Assembly: GCA_024707385.1 (NCBI GenBank)
Contig: JANPZW010000015.1
Span: forward strand, 310,001 to 374,000
Reading direction: 5' to 3'
DNA from: Cellvibrionaceae bacterium
Lineage (GTDB): Bacteria > Pseudomonadota > Gammaproteobacteria > Pseudomonadales > Cellvibrionaceae
Length of the DNA stretch: 64,000 nt
This document shows, in pieces, positions 19,921-29,173 of this stretch (position 1 is its first letter; each line of letters starts with the position of its first letter). A program made the translations under genes and the position numbers. Under the pieces are notes generated by a model. The model made no database searches. It saw only the letters and a list, made by a program, of their open reading frames with translations, and was not told the origin of the DNA.

Positions 19921-20912
19921 TGAGATTTGTCGATATAGAGCGTCCGGGCGGCCCAGAGGTGCTCAAACTCAAGCGCGGCGCTTTGCCTACTTTTGGTCAG
20001 GACGAGGTGCTGATCCAAATCGCTGCCATCGGAGTCAACCGGCCGGATATCCTGCAGCGCGAGGGGCGTTACCCGGCACCGGAGGGGGCGTCTCCCATAT
20101 TGGGTCTTGAGGTGGCGGGCTTCGTCGCCGCCGTCGGGCGTGATGCGGGCCCTTGGCGGGTGGGGCAGAGGATTTGCGCATTGACCAATGGCGGTGGCTA
20201 CGCGGAATTTGTCAGCGTGCCCGCCAAACAGTGTATGGCGGTACCCGACTCTTTGGATTTCGTCACCGCCGCCGCGCTGCCGGAGGCGCTCTTTACTGTT
20301 TGGAGCAATGTTTATGAACGCGGCGCTTTGGGAGTCGGTGAGACTCTGCTGATCCACGGCGGCAGCAGCGGCATAGGTTCCATTGCGATACAGATGGCCA
20401 GAATTACCGGGGCGCGGGTATACGCTACGGCGGGCAGTGATGCCAAATGCCGGGTCTGCGAAAAGCTTGGCGCCCTGCGGGGAATCAATTATCGCGAAGA
20501 GGACTTTGTCGAGGTGATCAAGCAGATCACCGGCCGCGGCGCCGACGTGATTCTCGACATGGTGGGCGGAAGTTACATCCAGCGGAATATTCAGGCGGCG
20601 GCGCGGGATGGCCGCATCGTCAATATCGCCTATCAGGAAGGTTCGGTGGCGGAGGTGAATTTTATGCCGGTGATGATGAAACGCCTGACTCTCACCGGTT
20701 CCACTTTGCGCGCCCGCAGCGCGATCGAAAAAGCCAGTATCGCCCGCCACGTCAGCCGCAAAATCTGGCCTGCTGTTTTGGCGGAACGCATCAAACCGAT
20801 TATCCACAAGGTCTTTCCTTTGGAGGAAGTCACCTTGGCTCATCAGGAATTGGAAGCCGGTAATGTTATCGGCAAGATTGTGCTCACTACCGACAAATAC
20901 GGCGTCTTTTAA
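19917..20912 (+). CDS. NAD(P)H quinone oxidoreductase, zinc-type ADH family (PIG3-like)
   Basis: Medium-chain dehydrogenase of 331 residues lacking structural zinc ligands. The N-terminal catalytic domain includes GVNRPDILQREGRYP, and the nucleotide-binding motif reads LIHGGSSGIGSIAIQMA. This fits the quinone oxidoreductase / p53-induced PIG3 group. It is coupled to pdxH by an ATGA overlap. Physiological substrate is unknown; soluble quinones or reactive carbonyls are typical of the family. Confidence 0.85.
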   Translation: MMRFVDIERPGGPEVLKLKRGALPTFGQDEVLIQIAAIGVNRPDILQREGRYPAPEGASPILGLEVAGFVAAVGRDAGPWRVGQRICALTNGGGYAEFVSVPAKQCMAVPDSLDFVTAAALPEALFTVWSNVYERGALGVGETLLIHGGSSGIGSIAIQMARITGARVYATAGSDAKCRVCEKLGALRGINYREEDFVEVIKQITGRGADVILDMVGGSYIQRNIQAAARDGRIVNIAYQEGSVAEVNFMPVMMKRLTLTGSTLRARSAIEKASIARHVSRKIWPAVLAERIKPIIHKVFPLEEVTLAHQELEAGNVIGKIVLTTDKYGVF

Positions 20913-21223
20913 CGCTCCACCCCTCATCCCCGCCTTATCCTCCGGCGCGCAAAAAAGCTTTGGGTCGCGCAATAAAGCTAAATTTTGACGCCGGATTCAT
21001 CTGTTCTACCAATAAAGTAATAGCGATTATCACTACGTAGACTAAGGTCTTTAGAAGCCTGGGTGGTAAGTCCCAAGGCAAATCGCCGAGCTATACATAC
21101 TCCCAAGATTTAAACCGAATTTGACTAAGTCATTCTTAAACATCGAAACCCGGTGAACCCGGTATTTTTTTGCCTAAGAGCGAGCGTTGCGTCTCGATCC
21201 GTCGGCACCAAATGGAGGTAACG
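20913..21223. other. Intergenic region upstream of the chemoreceptor
   Basis: There is no coding sequence. I see a short tandem duplication, CGCGCAAAAAAGCT and CGCGCAATAAAGCT (20946-20959 and 20966-20979, 13/14, period 20), and a 9-base tandem AACCCGGTG/AACCCGGTA near 21151-21168. A T run follows the latter, so it could act as a weak terminator. I could not match the AT-rich middle to a known riboswitch. Confidence 0.45.
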
Positions 21224-22825
21224 ATGGTTCTGTCCTTGCGCCGAAAATTGGCGTTTTCACTTTATTTCGCCGCTCTGGTGGTGATCGTGCTACTTCTGGC
21301 GAATCGCATGGTGATGGAAGGCGAGCGACATGTGTCGTCGGAGCTGGGAGACACCTTTCTCCCGGCTATCTCCCTAATCTTGAATGCTGATCGCGATCTC
21401 TATCAGGCTCGGCTTGCGCAATTGGAGTACTTAGTCGTGGAAACTCCGGCGCAGAAGAATGAGACGCAAGCAGAGTTTCGTGAGAATAACCAGCAGGCCT
21501 TCGAGCGCATGCAGAAATTCTTGGAGCTGGTGCACGATTATCCGGCGATAGAGGCCCGTTTAGGTAATTTCGCCTCCTACTACAACACCTGGTCGGCCGC
21601 TTCGGAGGCCTATTTGCGGCAGCCATCGCTCAGTGGTTTCCAGTCGTTGGAGCCCCACTATGAAAATCTGCGCAAAATATACGATCTGGCCGGGGAAGCC
21701 GCCGATGAGGTTGCCGCCGAGTTGCGCAGGGAGTCGGTCGAGACTGCAAAAACGAATATGTTGCTGTTGAATATTTTCGGGTTGTTGGCTGTAGCCTATG
21801 TGATTGCGACCAGTTACTGGGGACCGAAGTGGATATTCGACCGGCTCGGCATGGTGAGTAACCGGATTCAACAGATCAGCAGTGGTGACGGCGATCTGCG
21901 CGAGCGCATCAATGCCGGAACGCCGGATGAATTGGGTGTCCTGGCGCAGCGGTTTAATCTGCTGTTGGACTCAATTGCCCAGCTGGTCGGCTCCATTCGT
22001 CACAGCGCGCAGTCGCTGTCGGGAGAGGTCGCATCCCTCGCTGGTAATGTCGACCAAGTGCGTGAGGGTGCCTTGGGGCAAAGTACTGCGGTGAGCGCCC
22101 TGGCGGCGTCCTACCATGAAACCTCGATCGCCACGGTCGAGGTTGCCAAGATCGCGGTGCGCACGGCCGAGTTGACCCATACGGCAATGGAGGATACCCA
22201 TACCGGAGCCGCCGTGGTGCGAAAGGCGGCGGATGATGTGACCCAGCTGGCGCAGGAATTTCGCGCGACGCTTCATCAGGCGGATTCCCTAAAGCAAAAC
22301 TCAGAGAAAATTGTGTCCATGGTGGAAACCATCCGCACAGTGGCGCAGCAGACCAATCTGCTCGCGCTTAACGCGGCTATTGAGGCGGCGCGCGCAGGCG
22401 AGCAGGGCAGAGGTTTTGCGGTGGTTGCCGATGAGGTGAGATCGCTGGCGAGCCGGACGCAGGAGTCGACAGACGAAATCGAGTCCATCATCAGTCGCTT
22501 TCAGGCTGAAGTGTTGAGCGTGTTCGACAGCATTCAATCCGGCTGTGGCCGCATGGATGATTCGGTGCAGCTGTCCCGCAGCGTGAGCGAACATTTTTCC
22601 CGCGTGCGCGAAATGGTCGGTCAGATTAACGATCTCGCCCTGCAAACCGCGACGGCTACAGAAGAGCAGAGCAATGTCAGTGAAGAAATTAATCGCAACA
22701 TCACATTGATCGACGATAAGGCGCAGCGCAATTCTGAGAGTGCCGATGACGTGAGCAGGATTGCCACCGCGATGCGCCAGGAGGCGGATGCGCTTATGCA
22801 GCAAGTCACCCGCTTCAGGATCTGA
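21224..22825 (+). CDS. Methyl-accepting chemotaxis protein
   Basis: Chemoreceptor of 533 residues. The first membrane segment is at about 8-28, with a periplasmic four-helix-type sensor (about 29-180), a second membrane segment near 183-203, and a HAMP region after it. The cytoplasmic signalling domain has the hairpin tip TVAQQTNLLALNAAIEAARA. I start at ATG 21224 because GGAGG lies 5 bases upstream. The ligand is unknown. It stands alone with no che genes nearby. Confidence 0.92.
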   Translation: MVLSLRRKLAFSLYFAALVVIVLLLANRMVMEGERHVSSELGDTFLPAISLILNADRDLYQARLAQLEYLVVETPAQKNETQAEFRENNQQAFERMQKFLELVHDYPAIEARLGNFASYYNTWSAASEAYLRQPSLSGFQSLEPHYENLRKIYDLAGEAADEVAAELRRESVETAKTNMLLLNIFGLLAVAYVIATSYWGPKWIFDRLGMVSNRIQQISSGDGDLRERINAGTPDELGVLAQRFNLLLDSIAQLVGSIRHSAQSLSGEVASLAGNVDQVREGALGQSTAVSALAASYHETSIATVEVAKIAVRTAELTHTAMEDTHTGAAVVRKAADDVTQLAQEFRATLHQADSLKQNSEKIVSMVETIRTVAQQTNLLALNAAIEAARAGEQGRGFAVVADEVRSLASRTQESTDEIESIISRFQAEVLSVFDSIQSGCGRMDDSVQLSRSVSEHFSRVREMVGQINDLALQTATATEEQSNVSEEINRNITLIDDKAQRNSESADDVSRIATAMRQEADALMQQVTRFRI

Positions 22826-22871
22826 TCCGCGGGTGATTGGGTTGATTAACAGATGATGCTTTTTTTGAGGC

Positions 22872-22900
22872 GAATATTTTGGATGAGGAGAATATTTTGG
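22872..22900. repeat. Tandem duplication GAATATTTTGG
   Basis: Two perfect 11-base copies (22872-22882 and 22890-22900), period 18, lie just beyond the purC stop in the space shared with the chemoreceptor end. Confidence 0.75.
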
Positions 22901-22901
22901 C

Positions 22902-24006
22902 TTAACGGATAATGCCGTATTCCCGCTTCAATATGTCACAAATCTCCGCCTTGGGATTGGCGGAGATTTCGATTTTCCGACCGATGATTTTTTTCCGCTA
23001 TCTCAAGATAAGTACGCGACACTTCCATCAATATGTCGCGGGGCAGAGCATTGTCCCGCGCCAGGGCTGCGCGCTCCGGCATACGGTTTTTGTTCAGCAG
23101 AATGTCCGGGTCGGGGAAATAGCTCAGCAGGAGCTGGCGAAACGCCTCTTTGGACTGCTCCACAATTTTGCCGCTGCGGTAGGAGGGGCCGTCCCAGATG
23201 CGGGAAGAATCCGGCGTGCCCACTTCATCCATATAAATCAGTTTCTCTTCGCCCTCGGCATTGGCCACGTAGCCGAATTCAAATTTGGTATCGACAAAAA
23301 TCTGATCGATTTGCGCCAGCGCTTCCGTGATTACCGCGAATCCTTGTTTGAGCAATTTTTCGTAGAGATCGATATCCGCGAGCGAGCGGAAATTGAATGA
23401 GGCAAAGTTGGCGACCAAGTCGTCGCGCGTGATGTTGGCGTCGTCCTGTTCGGGCACACCGGGAATTCCCTGCAATATGCCTTTGGTGGAAGGCGTCATC
23501 AGCAGCTCCGGTAAACGCTGATCCTTATGCAGTCCTTCCGGCAGGGTGATGCCGCAGAAATCCCGCTCGCCATTGGCATAGGCGCGCCACATGGAGCCGG
23601 TGATGTACTGGCGGCAGATGGCTTCAATTTTGATCGGCTTTGCCTGTTGCACCACCCACACTAGTGGGTGGGGGATATCGAGAATGTGGCTGTCGGCGAG
23701 GCCGTTCTGGCGAAACAGATCAAACCAATGATTGGAGATGGCATTTAAAGCGGCACCTTTGCCCGGTACGCCTTGCATGCCGCCTTCGCCGTGCCAGATG
23801 CAGTCGAACGCGGAGATGCGATCGCTGATCACCATAATGGCCAGGGGGGCATCGGGTCTGACCGGATAGTTCTTTTCCTGAATCAGGCGCCGGCTGTCCG
23901 CCTCGGTCAGCCAGTAGACGGAGCGCACTTTGCCGCTGTGGACCGGCTTGTCGGTGCGGATGGGGAGGTCGTTGTTGACGGCGAGAACGTGGTCGGCAAA
24001 GTTCAT
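22902..24006 (-). CDS. purC: SAICAR synthetase (one frameshift)
   Basis: Makes phosphoribosylaminoimidazole-succinocarboxamide from CAIR, aspartate and ATP in purine synthesis. It is the long type, about 367 residues when repaired. Motifs include HSGKVRSVYWL, MVISDRISAFDCIWH, and VDTKFEFGY. The first frame runs out at 22936; removing one base from the seven-T run at 22988-22994 (A run on the coding strand) restores the conserved end EKIIGRKIEISANPKAEIC to a stop at 22902-22904. An essential-type gene like this argues that the shift is a sequencing error. Confidence 0.93.
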
Positions 24007-24066
24007 GAAAACATCCGTAAAGCGGCGGGATACGGGGCGCGCGGCCCAGGGAAAAACAAGCGCGGG

Positions 24067-24075
24067 ATCATAGCA
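24067..24075 (-). promoter_or_regulatory. Probable extended -10 promoter of purC
   Basis: On the minus strand TGC-TATGAT is followed by a GC-rich discriminator CCCGCGCTTG. It lies about 60 bases upstream of the purC start. No good -35 is visible, as expected for extended -10 promoters. Confidence 0.5.
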
Positions 24076-24164
24076 GAACTGCCGCTTGGTGCCATCCTCT
24101 GGACGCGGAGGTTGCCGTGGTCAAAGGAATTTCCTCAAGCGTGGTTGCGGGCGGTTAGAGCTTC

Positions 24165-24170
24165 TATAAT
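24165..24170 (+). promoter_or_regulatory. Probable -10 element of the MATE gene
   Basis: A perfect TATAAT lies 68 bases upstream of the MATE start codon. The -35 region (GTGGTTG) is poor. Confidence 0.4.
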
Positions 24171-24238
24171 TCAACGCCTTTTTCCTGTCTTCAACATTAT
24201 TGTCATCGCGCTAGCCGCCGATTGAGACTGTTTTTGAT

Positions 24239-25600
24239 ATGCAACAGACACTTTGGCGGCGTATCGCCGTACTTGCCCTGCCGGTCGCTTTGCAGACCCT
24301 GCTACAGGCCCTTTTGGGAATGGCGGATGTGGTGATGGTCACCGGCCTCGGTGCCAACGCCGTCGCCGCCGTCGGCTTGGCGGCCAAGCTGCATTTCCTG
24401 TTGCTGGTCATGGCGATGGGCATAGCCGCTTCCAGCAGTATTTTGATCGCGCAGCATTACGGTGCCGGCAATCTGCTGAATTGTCAGCGCACTCTCGCTA
24501 TAGCTCTGTATTGGGGAACCTTGATTACCCTGCCGTCGGTAGTGGTGTTTTTGCTGGGAGCATACTGGCTTGGCTGGATCAACCCGGATCCGGAAGTGGT
24601 GCGCCTTGCCGCCGTCTATCTGCTCATTACTGCACCGGCACTGCTGTTGACTCAATACATCGCGGTTTATGAGGCGGCGCTGCGCGCCACTGGGAATGCG
24701 ATTATGCCGCTGGTCGTGGGCGCGGGCGCCGTGCTCAGCAACGTTTTTTTCAACTATGTCCTGATTTTTGGGCACTTCGGCTTCCCGGCCCTGGGAGTTG
24801 AAGGTGCGGCCTGGGGAACCCTGATTTCCCGCATGCTGCAGCTGCTCACAATTTTGGCGTGGCTGTCCTGGTCAAAACATCTGTTCGCACTGAGCACGGC
24901 GTATGTGGGCTTTTTGCGGGATAAAGCGGCCATGCGCTATTTCCTGAGTTTTTCCTTTCCGGTGATGCTCAATCACGCGCTTTGGGCGGTGGGCAATTCC
25001 ACTTATCACATCGCCACCGGCTTTGCCGGCACGGAAGCGCTGGCGGTGATGGGCGTGATGGTGCCGATTGAGAGCGCTTTCTTCGCGCTGTTTGTTGGCC
25101 TGGCCAGTGCCGCCGCAGTTATGGTGGGGCAGTCTCTCGGAGCTGATGATCAGAAGCAGGCGCAACAGCTCTACCGTCTATTCAACCGCACGGCGGTGGT
25201 GCTGGTGGTGGTGTTGGCCGGAACACTGTGGCTATTGCGCTCCTGGATTCCGTCGGTTTTCGGCGGTCTGGATGCAACCACGGTATCCATGCTGATGCAG
25301 ACGCTGGCGATTTTCTGCCTCGGCGTGTGGGTCAAGATACTGAATATGCTGCGCATTCTCGGTATTTTGCGCGCTGGCGGTGACACGCGTTTTTGTCTCA
25401 TTACGGATACCATCGTCATGTGGGGCGCAGGAGTTCCTCTATTTCTCCTTGCGGTGTGGCTCGGAGCCCCTTTTCTGGTGCTCTACGGTTTGATGTTTCT
25501 TGAGGACTTTCTTAAATGGATTCCCGTCAAACGCCGCATCAAGCGGGGTATATGGCTGCGCAATCTCACGGTGGAGGACGCGGCCAGTGGCGCGACTTGA
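24239..25600 (+). CDS. MATE family multidrug/Na+ antiporter (NorM-like)
   Basis: Twelve-segment membrane transporter, 453 residues, with the internal two-fold repeat of MATE proteins: ALPVALQTLLQALLGMADVVM in the first half and SFPVMLNHALWAVGNSTYH in the second. It probably exports cationic drugs or metabolites using Na+ or H+ gradients. It starts at ATG 24239. It is followed after 31 bases by the PQQ dehydrogenase and could share its transcript, with no functional link evident. Confidence 0.88.
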   Translation: MQQTLWRRIAVLALPVALQTLLQALLGMADVVMVTGLGANAVAAVGLAAKLHFLLLVMAMGIAASSSILIAQHYGAGNLLNCQRTLAIALYWGTLITLPSVVVFLLGAYWLGWINPDPEVVRLAAVYLLITAPALLLTQYIAVYEAALRATGNAIMPLVVGAGAVLSNVFFNYVLIFGHFGFPALGVEGAAWGTLISRMLQLLTILAWLSWSKHLFALSTAYVGFLRDKAAMRYFLSFSFPVMLNHALWAVGNSTYHIATGFAGTEALAVMGVMVPIESAFFALFVGLASAAAVMVGQSLGADDQKQAQQLYRLFNRTAVVLVVVLAGTLWLLRSWIPSVFGGLDATTVSMLMQTLAIFCLGVWVKILNMLRILGILRAGGDTRFCLITDTIVMWGAGVPLFLLAVWLGAPFLVLYGLMFLEDFLKWIPVKRRIKRGIWLRNLTVEDAASGAT

Positions 25601-25631
25601 ACCCTTCAATCAATAAAAGGTGATCTCGACT

Positions 25632-27023
25632 ATGGCTTTGAATTTCCAATGGCAGAAACGACTGGCGCGACTGGCTGCCCTGACATTTGCATCCCTGGCG
25701 GGTCAGGTGCTCGCTTCCGGCAATGCGGAGCAGATGTACAACAGCTTTTGCGCCAGCTGCCACGGCCCGGATATGTCCGGCGGCCTCGGACCGGCACTCA
25801 ATAACAACAAGTGGAAGTACGGTGGAACCGACGAGGATCTGGTGCGGGTCATCAAAAAAGGTGTGCCCAAAGGCGGCATGCCGGCGTGGGAGAAAAGCCT
25901 TTCGGACGAGAATATCCGCGCGCTCGTCATTCTGATGCGCGAGCGCACCTATCAGAAAAGCATCGCCGCTACACCCACACCGAAAGACGCGGTAACGGCG
26001 GCAGGCTATACCTTCTCACTCGAAAAGGTCGCCGAAGCGCCGGATGAACTTTGGGCGATGGATTTTCTCGCCGATGGTCGCGTGATTGCGACCCAGAAAA
26101 GCGGCCAGCTCTGGGTATTCGACAAGGACGGAAAACCTCAACAGATCACCGGTACTCCGGCGGTGTGGTCGAAAGGGCAGGGCGGCCTTTTGCAGGTGCA
26201 GCGCCACCCCGACGCCGCCAGTGGCTGGATCTATCTGACCTTCTCCGACCCCGCCGGCAAGGGCGCCATGACCAAGGTGGTGCGGGGCAGAATCGAGGGC
26301 AACCGCTGGGTCGGTGAGCAAACGATTTACAGCTCCGATCCCAAGTTCTATACCGATGGCGGTGTGCACTTTGGCTCGCGCATGGTGTTTCAGGATGACT
26401 ACCTATTTTTCAGCATTGGCGACCGCGGCCAGCAGGATCTCGCCCAAGATTTGAGTCGCCCCAATGGCAAGATTCACCGTTTGCATGCCGACGGTCGAGT
26501 CCCCGAGGACAACCCGTTTGCCAAGGATAAAAACGCGTTGCCGACCATCTGGAGCTACGGCCATCGCAATCCCCAAGGGCTCGCGCTGCAGCCTGGCACT
26601 GGCACTTTGTGGGATGCGGAGCACGGCCCGCGCGGCGGCGATGAGATCAACCGCGTCAACAAGGGCGCCAACTACGGCTGGCCTGTTATCACCTACGGCA
26701 TGAACTACAACGGCACGCCGATCACCAGCCACACGGCAAAACCCGGCATGGAGCAGCCGCAGCACTATTGGGTGCCGTCCATCGCGGTGTCTGCCATCAA
26801 CTTTTATACCGGCGACCGTTTCCCCAGCTGGCGCAATCATTTGTTGGTGGGGAGCTTGGCGAAGGAGCAATTGCGGCTGTTGCGTATCGACGGCGATAAA
26901 GTCCTTAGCGATACGCTTCTCCTGCAGGGACATGGGCGTATTCGCGATGTGGTGAACGGCCCGGATGGCTACCCGTACCTGGTAATCGCCGGCGTTGTTT
27001 ATCGCCTGGTGCCCAAATCGTGA
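25632..27023 (+). CDS. PQQ-dependent aldose-type dehydrogenase with N-terminal cytochrome c domain
   Basis: Exported two-domain redox enzyme, about 463 residues. A signal peptide (to about residue 29, VLASG) is followed by a class I cytochrome c domain with CASCH near 40-44 and distal methionine candidates in GGMPAW. The beta-propeller of the soluble glucose/YliI-type dehydrogenases comes next: SYGHRNPQGLAL, DAEHGPRGGDEINRV, NYGWPV. Fusion to a haem domain suggests electrons pass from PQQ to the respiratory chain. ATG 25632 has AAAAGG upstream. It overlaps the next gene as GTGA, so it is coupled to a TonB receptor. Confidence 0.88.
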   Translation: MALNFQWQKRLARLAALTFASLAGQVLASGNAEQMYNSFCASCHGPDMSGGLGPALNNNKWKYGGTDEDLVRVIKKGVPKGGMPAWEKSLSDENIRALVILMRERTYQKSIAATPTPKDAVTAAGYTFSLEKVAEAPDELWAMDFLADGRVIATQKSGQLWVFDKDGKPQQITGTPAVWSKGQGGLLQVQRHPDAASGWIYLTFSDPAGKGAMTKVVRGRIEGNRWVGEQTIYSSDPKFYTDGGVHFGSRMVFQDDYLFFSIGDRGQQDLAQDLSRPNGKIHRLHADGRVPEDNPFAKDKNALPTIWSYGHRNPQGLALQPGTGTLWDAEHGPRGGDEINRVNKGANYGWPVITYGMNYNGTPITSHTAKPGMEQPQHYWVPSIAVSAINFYTGDRFPSWRNHLLVGSLAKEQLRLLRIDGDKVLSDTLLLQGHGRIRDVVNGPDGYPYLVIAGVVYRLVPKS

Positions 27024-29062
27024 GCCGCTCGGCGCGGGTGGCGCTTGGTTTGTTCGGCTGCCTATCTTGGGCAGCCAGCGCTGCGGCCGACCGGCTGCAG
27101 ACAGTGGTGGTCTATGGCGAGCGCAGTCACCGCTTGCTCAGTGAAACGGCGTCCCTCAGCCATGTAGTCGACCGGGAAACCCTCGAGCATCCGGGCGTGG
27201 AGCACGCCAGTCAGGTGCTCTCCGCAAGCCCCGGTGTCTGGGTCAGCCGCGGCAGCGGTCAGGAGCAGCTGGTGGCGATCCGCTCGCCGGTATTCACCGG
27301 CTCCGGCGCCTGCGGCGCTTTCTGGCTGGCGGAAGACGGCATAGCACTGCGCGCCACCGGTTTCTGCAATGCCAACGAATTTTTCGACAGCCACTATGAG
27401 GCAGCGGAACAAATCGAGGTTTTCAAAGGCCCGCACGCCTCCATCGTCGGCGGCAATGCCCAGTATGGCGCACTGAATGTGCGCCTGCCGAGAGCCTCCG
27501 AAGTCCCCAAGGAAGTTGCGCTGCTCGCCAATTCGCTCGGCTATCGGCGACTGCACCTGTCCGCCGGGCAAGCGGGATTGCGCCACAGCTTTGGGGCACT
27601 GCTCACGGGGATAGAAGACGACTCTTTCCGCGCCGACTCCAATTTCAAACAGCAGAAAGTCTCTCTACGCCACGAGTGGGAGGGGGATTCTTGGGTCACG
27701 TCTGAAAGTGGCCTGACGCTGATGCATCTGGAGCAGGAAACCGCAGGCTATGTGGAAGGGCGGGACAGCTACCGGGATAAGCAGCAGGTGCGCGGCAACC
27801 TGTTCCCGGAAGCCTATAGAGATGCGGATGCGATGCGCGCCTACACCCGCTGGCGCTGGCGCAAGCTCGATACCCAGTGGACCTTCACCCCGTTTGCACG
27901 GCGCAATGAAATGGATTTCCTTATGCACTTCGTGCCTTGGAAGCCGACCGAGAGCAATAGCCATGACTCCATTGGCTGGCAACTGCAATGGCGGCGTTTT
28001 CTCGCTGGCGGAACTGGGGTGTATTGGAGCCAGGAATTTGAACAGACCTGGGGCGATCTGCGCGAGACGCAGGCCAAGCCCTCACCGTTTTCTCCAGCAC
28101 AGATTCCCCAGGGGGATCATTATGATTTCAGTGTCTCGGCCCGGACTGCTGCCCTCAACGGCGGCGCTTATTGGCAGGTGACCAGCGCACTGGCGCTGGA
28201 TCTCGCTCTGCGCTGGGACTACACCTCCTACGATTACACCAATAATCTCGCCACCGGCAGCGCCTGCGCGCCGGGAGTGAATGGGTGTCGTTTCTATCGG
28301 CCCGAATCCCAGACCAACGACTTTGGCGAACCCTCGTTGCATGCGGGTTTTGTGTTCCAGTGGCGCAACGGCCTTTACAGTTTCGGCAAACTCGCCAACG
28401 GGTTTCGCATCCCTCAAACCGCCGAACTCTATCGCACCCAGTCGCCAGACCCTGCTGACATAGATGCCGAGCATATTCGCTCGGTGGAGCTGGGATTGCG
28501 CGGCGAAAGAGGTGGCTGGTTCGCCCAAGGAGCCATTTATTGGATGGAGAACAAAGACGGTATTTCCCAGAACAGCGACCGGCTGTATGTGAATGGCGTG
28601 GATACCTTGCACCGCGGGTTTGAATATGAGCTTGGCTACACGGGCGAAATTCTGTCCTTACAGTTAGGCGGGCAGGTGGCCCGCCACACCCACGAAAACA
28701 ATCCCGATCTGATGGGTGCGCCGCTGCGGCTGGAGGGACTGGAGGTGGATACCGCGCCCCGCCACATGCACCAGGCATCGCTGCAATGGCGCCTGGCTCC
28801 GCGGGTCGATTTTGGGATGCAGGCGCGTTATATGGGCTCTTATTACATGGACATGGGCAACCAGTTCAAATACCCCGGCCACACGCTAATGGACTTGGAT
28901 ATCGTCACCCGTCTCAGCTCAAGTCTGGAATGGCGCTGGGCGCTGATGAACGTTTTTGATCGCGTTTATGCCGAGCGGGCGGATATCGCTAATACAGATA
29001 CCCACCGTTATTTCCCAGGGTTGGAGCGCCGGCTCAGCACCAGCTTGCGCTATCTCTTCTAG
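27020..29062 (+). CDS. TonB-dependent outer-membrane receptor
   Basis: Beta-barrel transporter of 680 residues. It has a signal peptide (to about residue 23, SAAAD), then a plug domain with SHVVDRETLEHPGVEHASQ and EQIEVFKGPHASIVGGNAQY, then a 22-strand-type barrel ending LRYLF. GTG 27020 overlaps the dehydrogenase stop by four bases, so the two are made together. Known PQQ importers (E. coli PqqU/YncD) are TonB receptors, so PQQ uptake for the upstream apo-enzyme is an attractive inference. A sugar or metal ligand is not excluded. Confidence 0.88.
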   Translation: MSRSARVALGLFGCLSWAASAAADRLQTVVVYGERSHRLLSETASLSHVVDRETLEHPGVEHASQVLSASPGVWVSRGSGQEQLVAIRSPVFTGSGACGAFWLAEDGIALRATGFCNANEFFDSHYEAAEQIEVFKGPHASIVGGNAQYGALNVRLPRASEVPKEVALLANSLGYRRLHLSAGQAGLRHSFGALLTGIEDDSFRADSNFKQQKVSLRHEWEGDSWVTSESGLTLMHLEQETAGYVEGRDSYRDKQQVRGNLFPEAYRDADAMRAYTRWRWRKLDTQWTFTPFARRNEMDFLMHFVPWKPTESNSHDSIGWQLQWRRFLAGGTGVYWSQEFEQTWGDLRETQAKPSPFSPAQIPQGDHYDFSVSARTAALNGGAYWQVTSALALDLALRWDYTSYDYTNNLATGSACAPGVNGCRFYRPESQTNDFGEPSLHAGFVFQWRNGLYSFGKLANGFRIPQTAELYRTQSPDPADIDAEHIRSVELGLRGERGGWFAQGAIYWMENKDGISQNSDRLYVNGVDTLHRGFEYELGYTGEILSLQLGGQVARHTHENNPDLMGAPLRLEGLEVDTAPRHMHQASLQWRLAPRVDFGMQARYMGSYYMDMGNQFKYPGHTLMDLDIVTRLSSSLEWRWALMNVFDRVYAERADIANTDTHRYFPGLERRLSTSLRYLF

Positions 29063-29080
29063 GAAGTCGGCAACTGAACG

Positions 29081-29108
29081 GCTGCGGCGCCAATAAAGGC
29101 GTCGCAGC
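29081..29108 (+). terminator. Hairpin after the TonB receptor gene
   Basis: GCTGCGGCGCC pairs with GGCGTCGCAGC around AATAAA, an 11-bp stem with one G-T pair. No T run follows, so it may be a 3' stabilising structure or a weak terminator. Confidence 0.45.
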
Positions 29109-29139
29109 TCAGCTGTCTTGAGTCGCAAGCTCAGCCTGT
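29101..29139. repeat. Imperfect tandem duplication
   Basis: GTCGCAGCTCAGCTGT (29101-29116) recurs as GTCGCAAGCTCAGCCTGT (29122-29139), differing by two single-base insertions, period 21. The first copy overlaps the right arm of the preceding hairpin. Confidence 0.6.
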
Positions 29140-29173
29140 TAACCTGTGCACTTTTTCCGCGCGGAGACTTTTC

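Noticed and set aside
19800..20972. 390-residue minus-strand frame opposite the quinone oxidoreductase
   Set aside because: Antisense shadow of a clearly recognisable MDR-family gene; no motif of its own.
20980..21170. Riboswitch (for example cyclic-di-GMP type) upstream of the chemoreceptor
   Set aside because: Some GCC/GGC pairings exist, but the conserved core bases of the known classes are not present.
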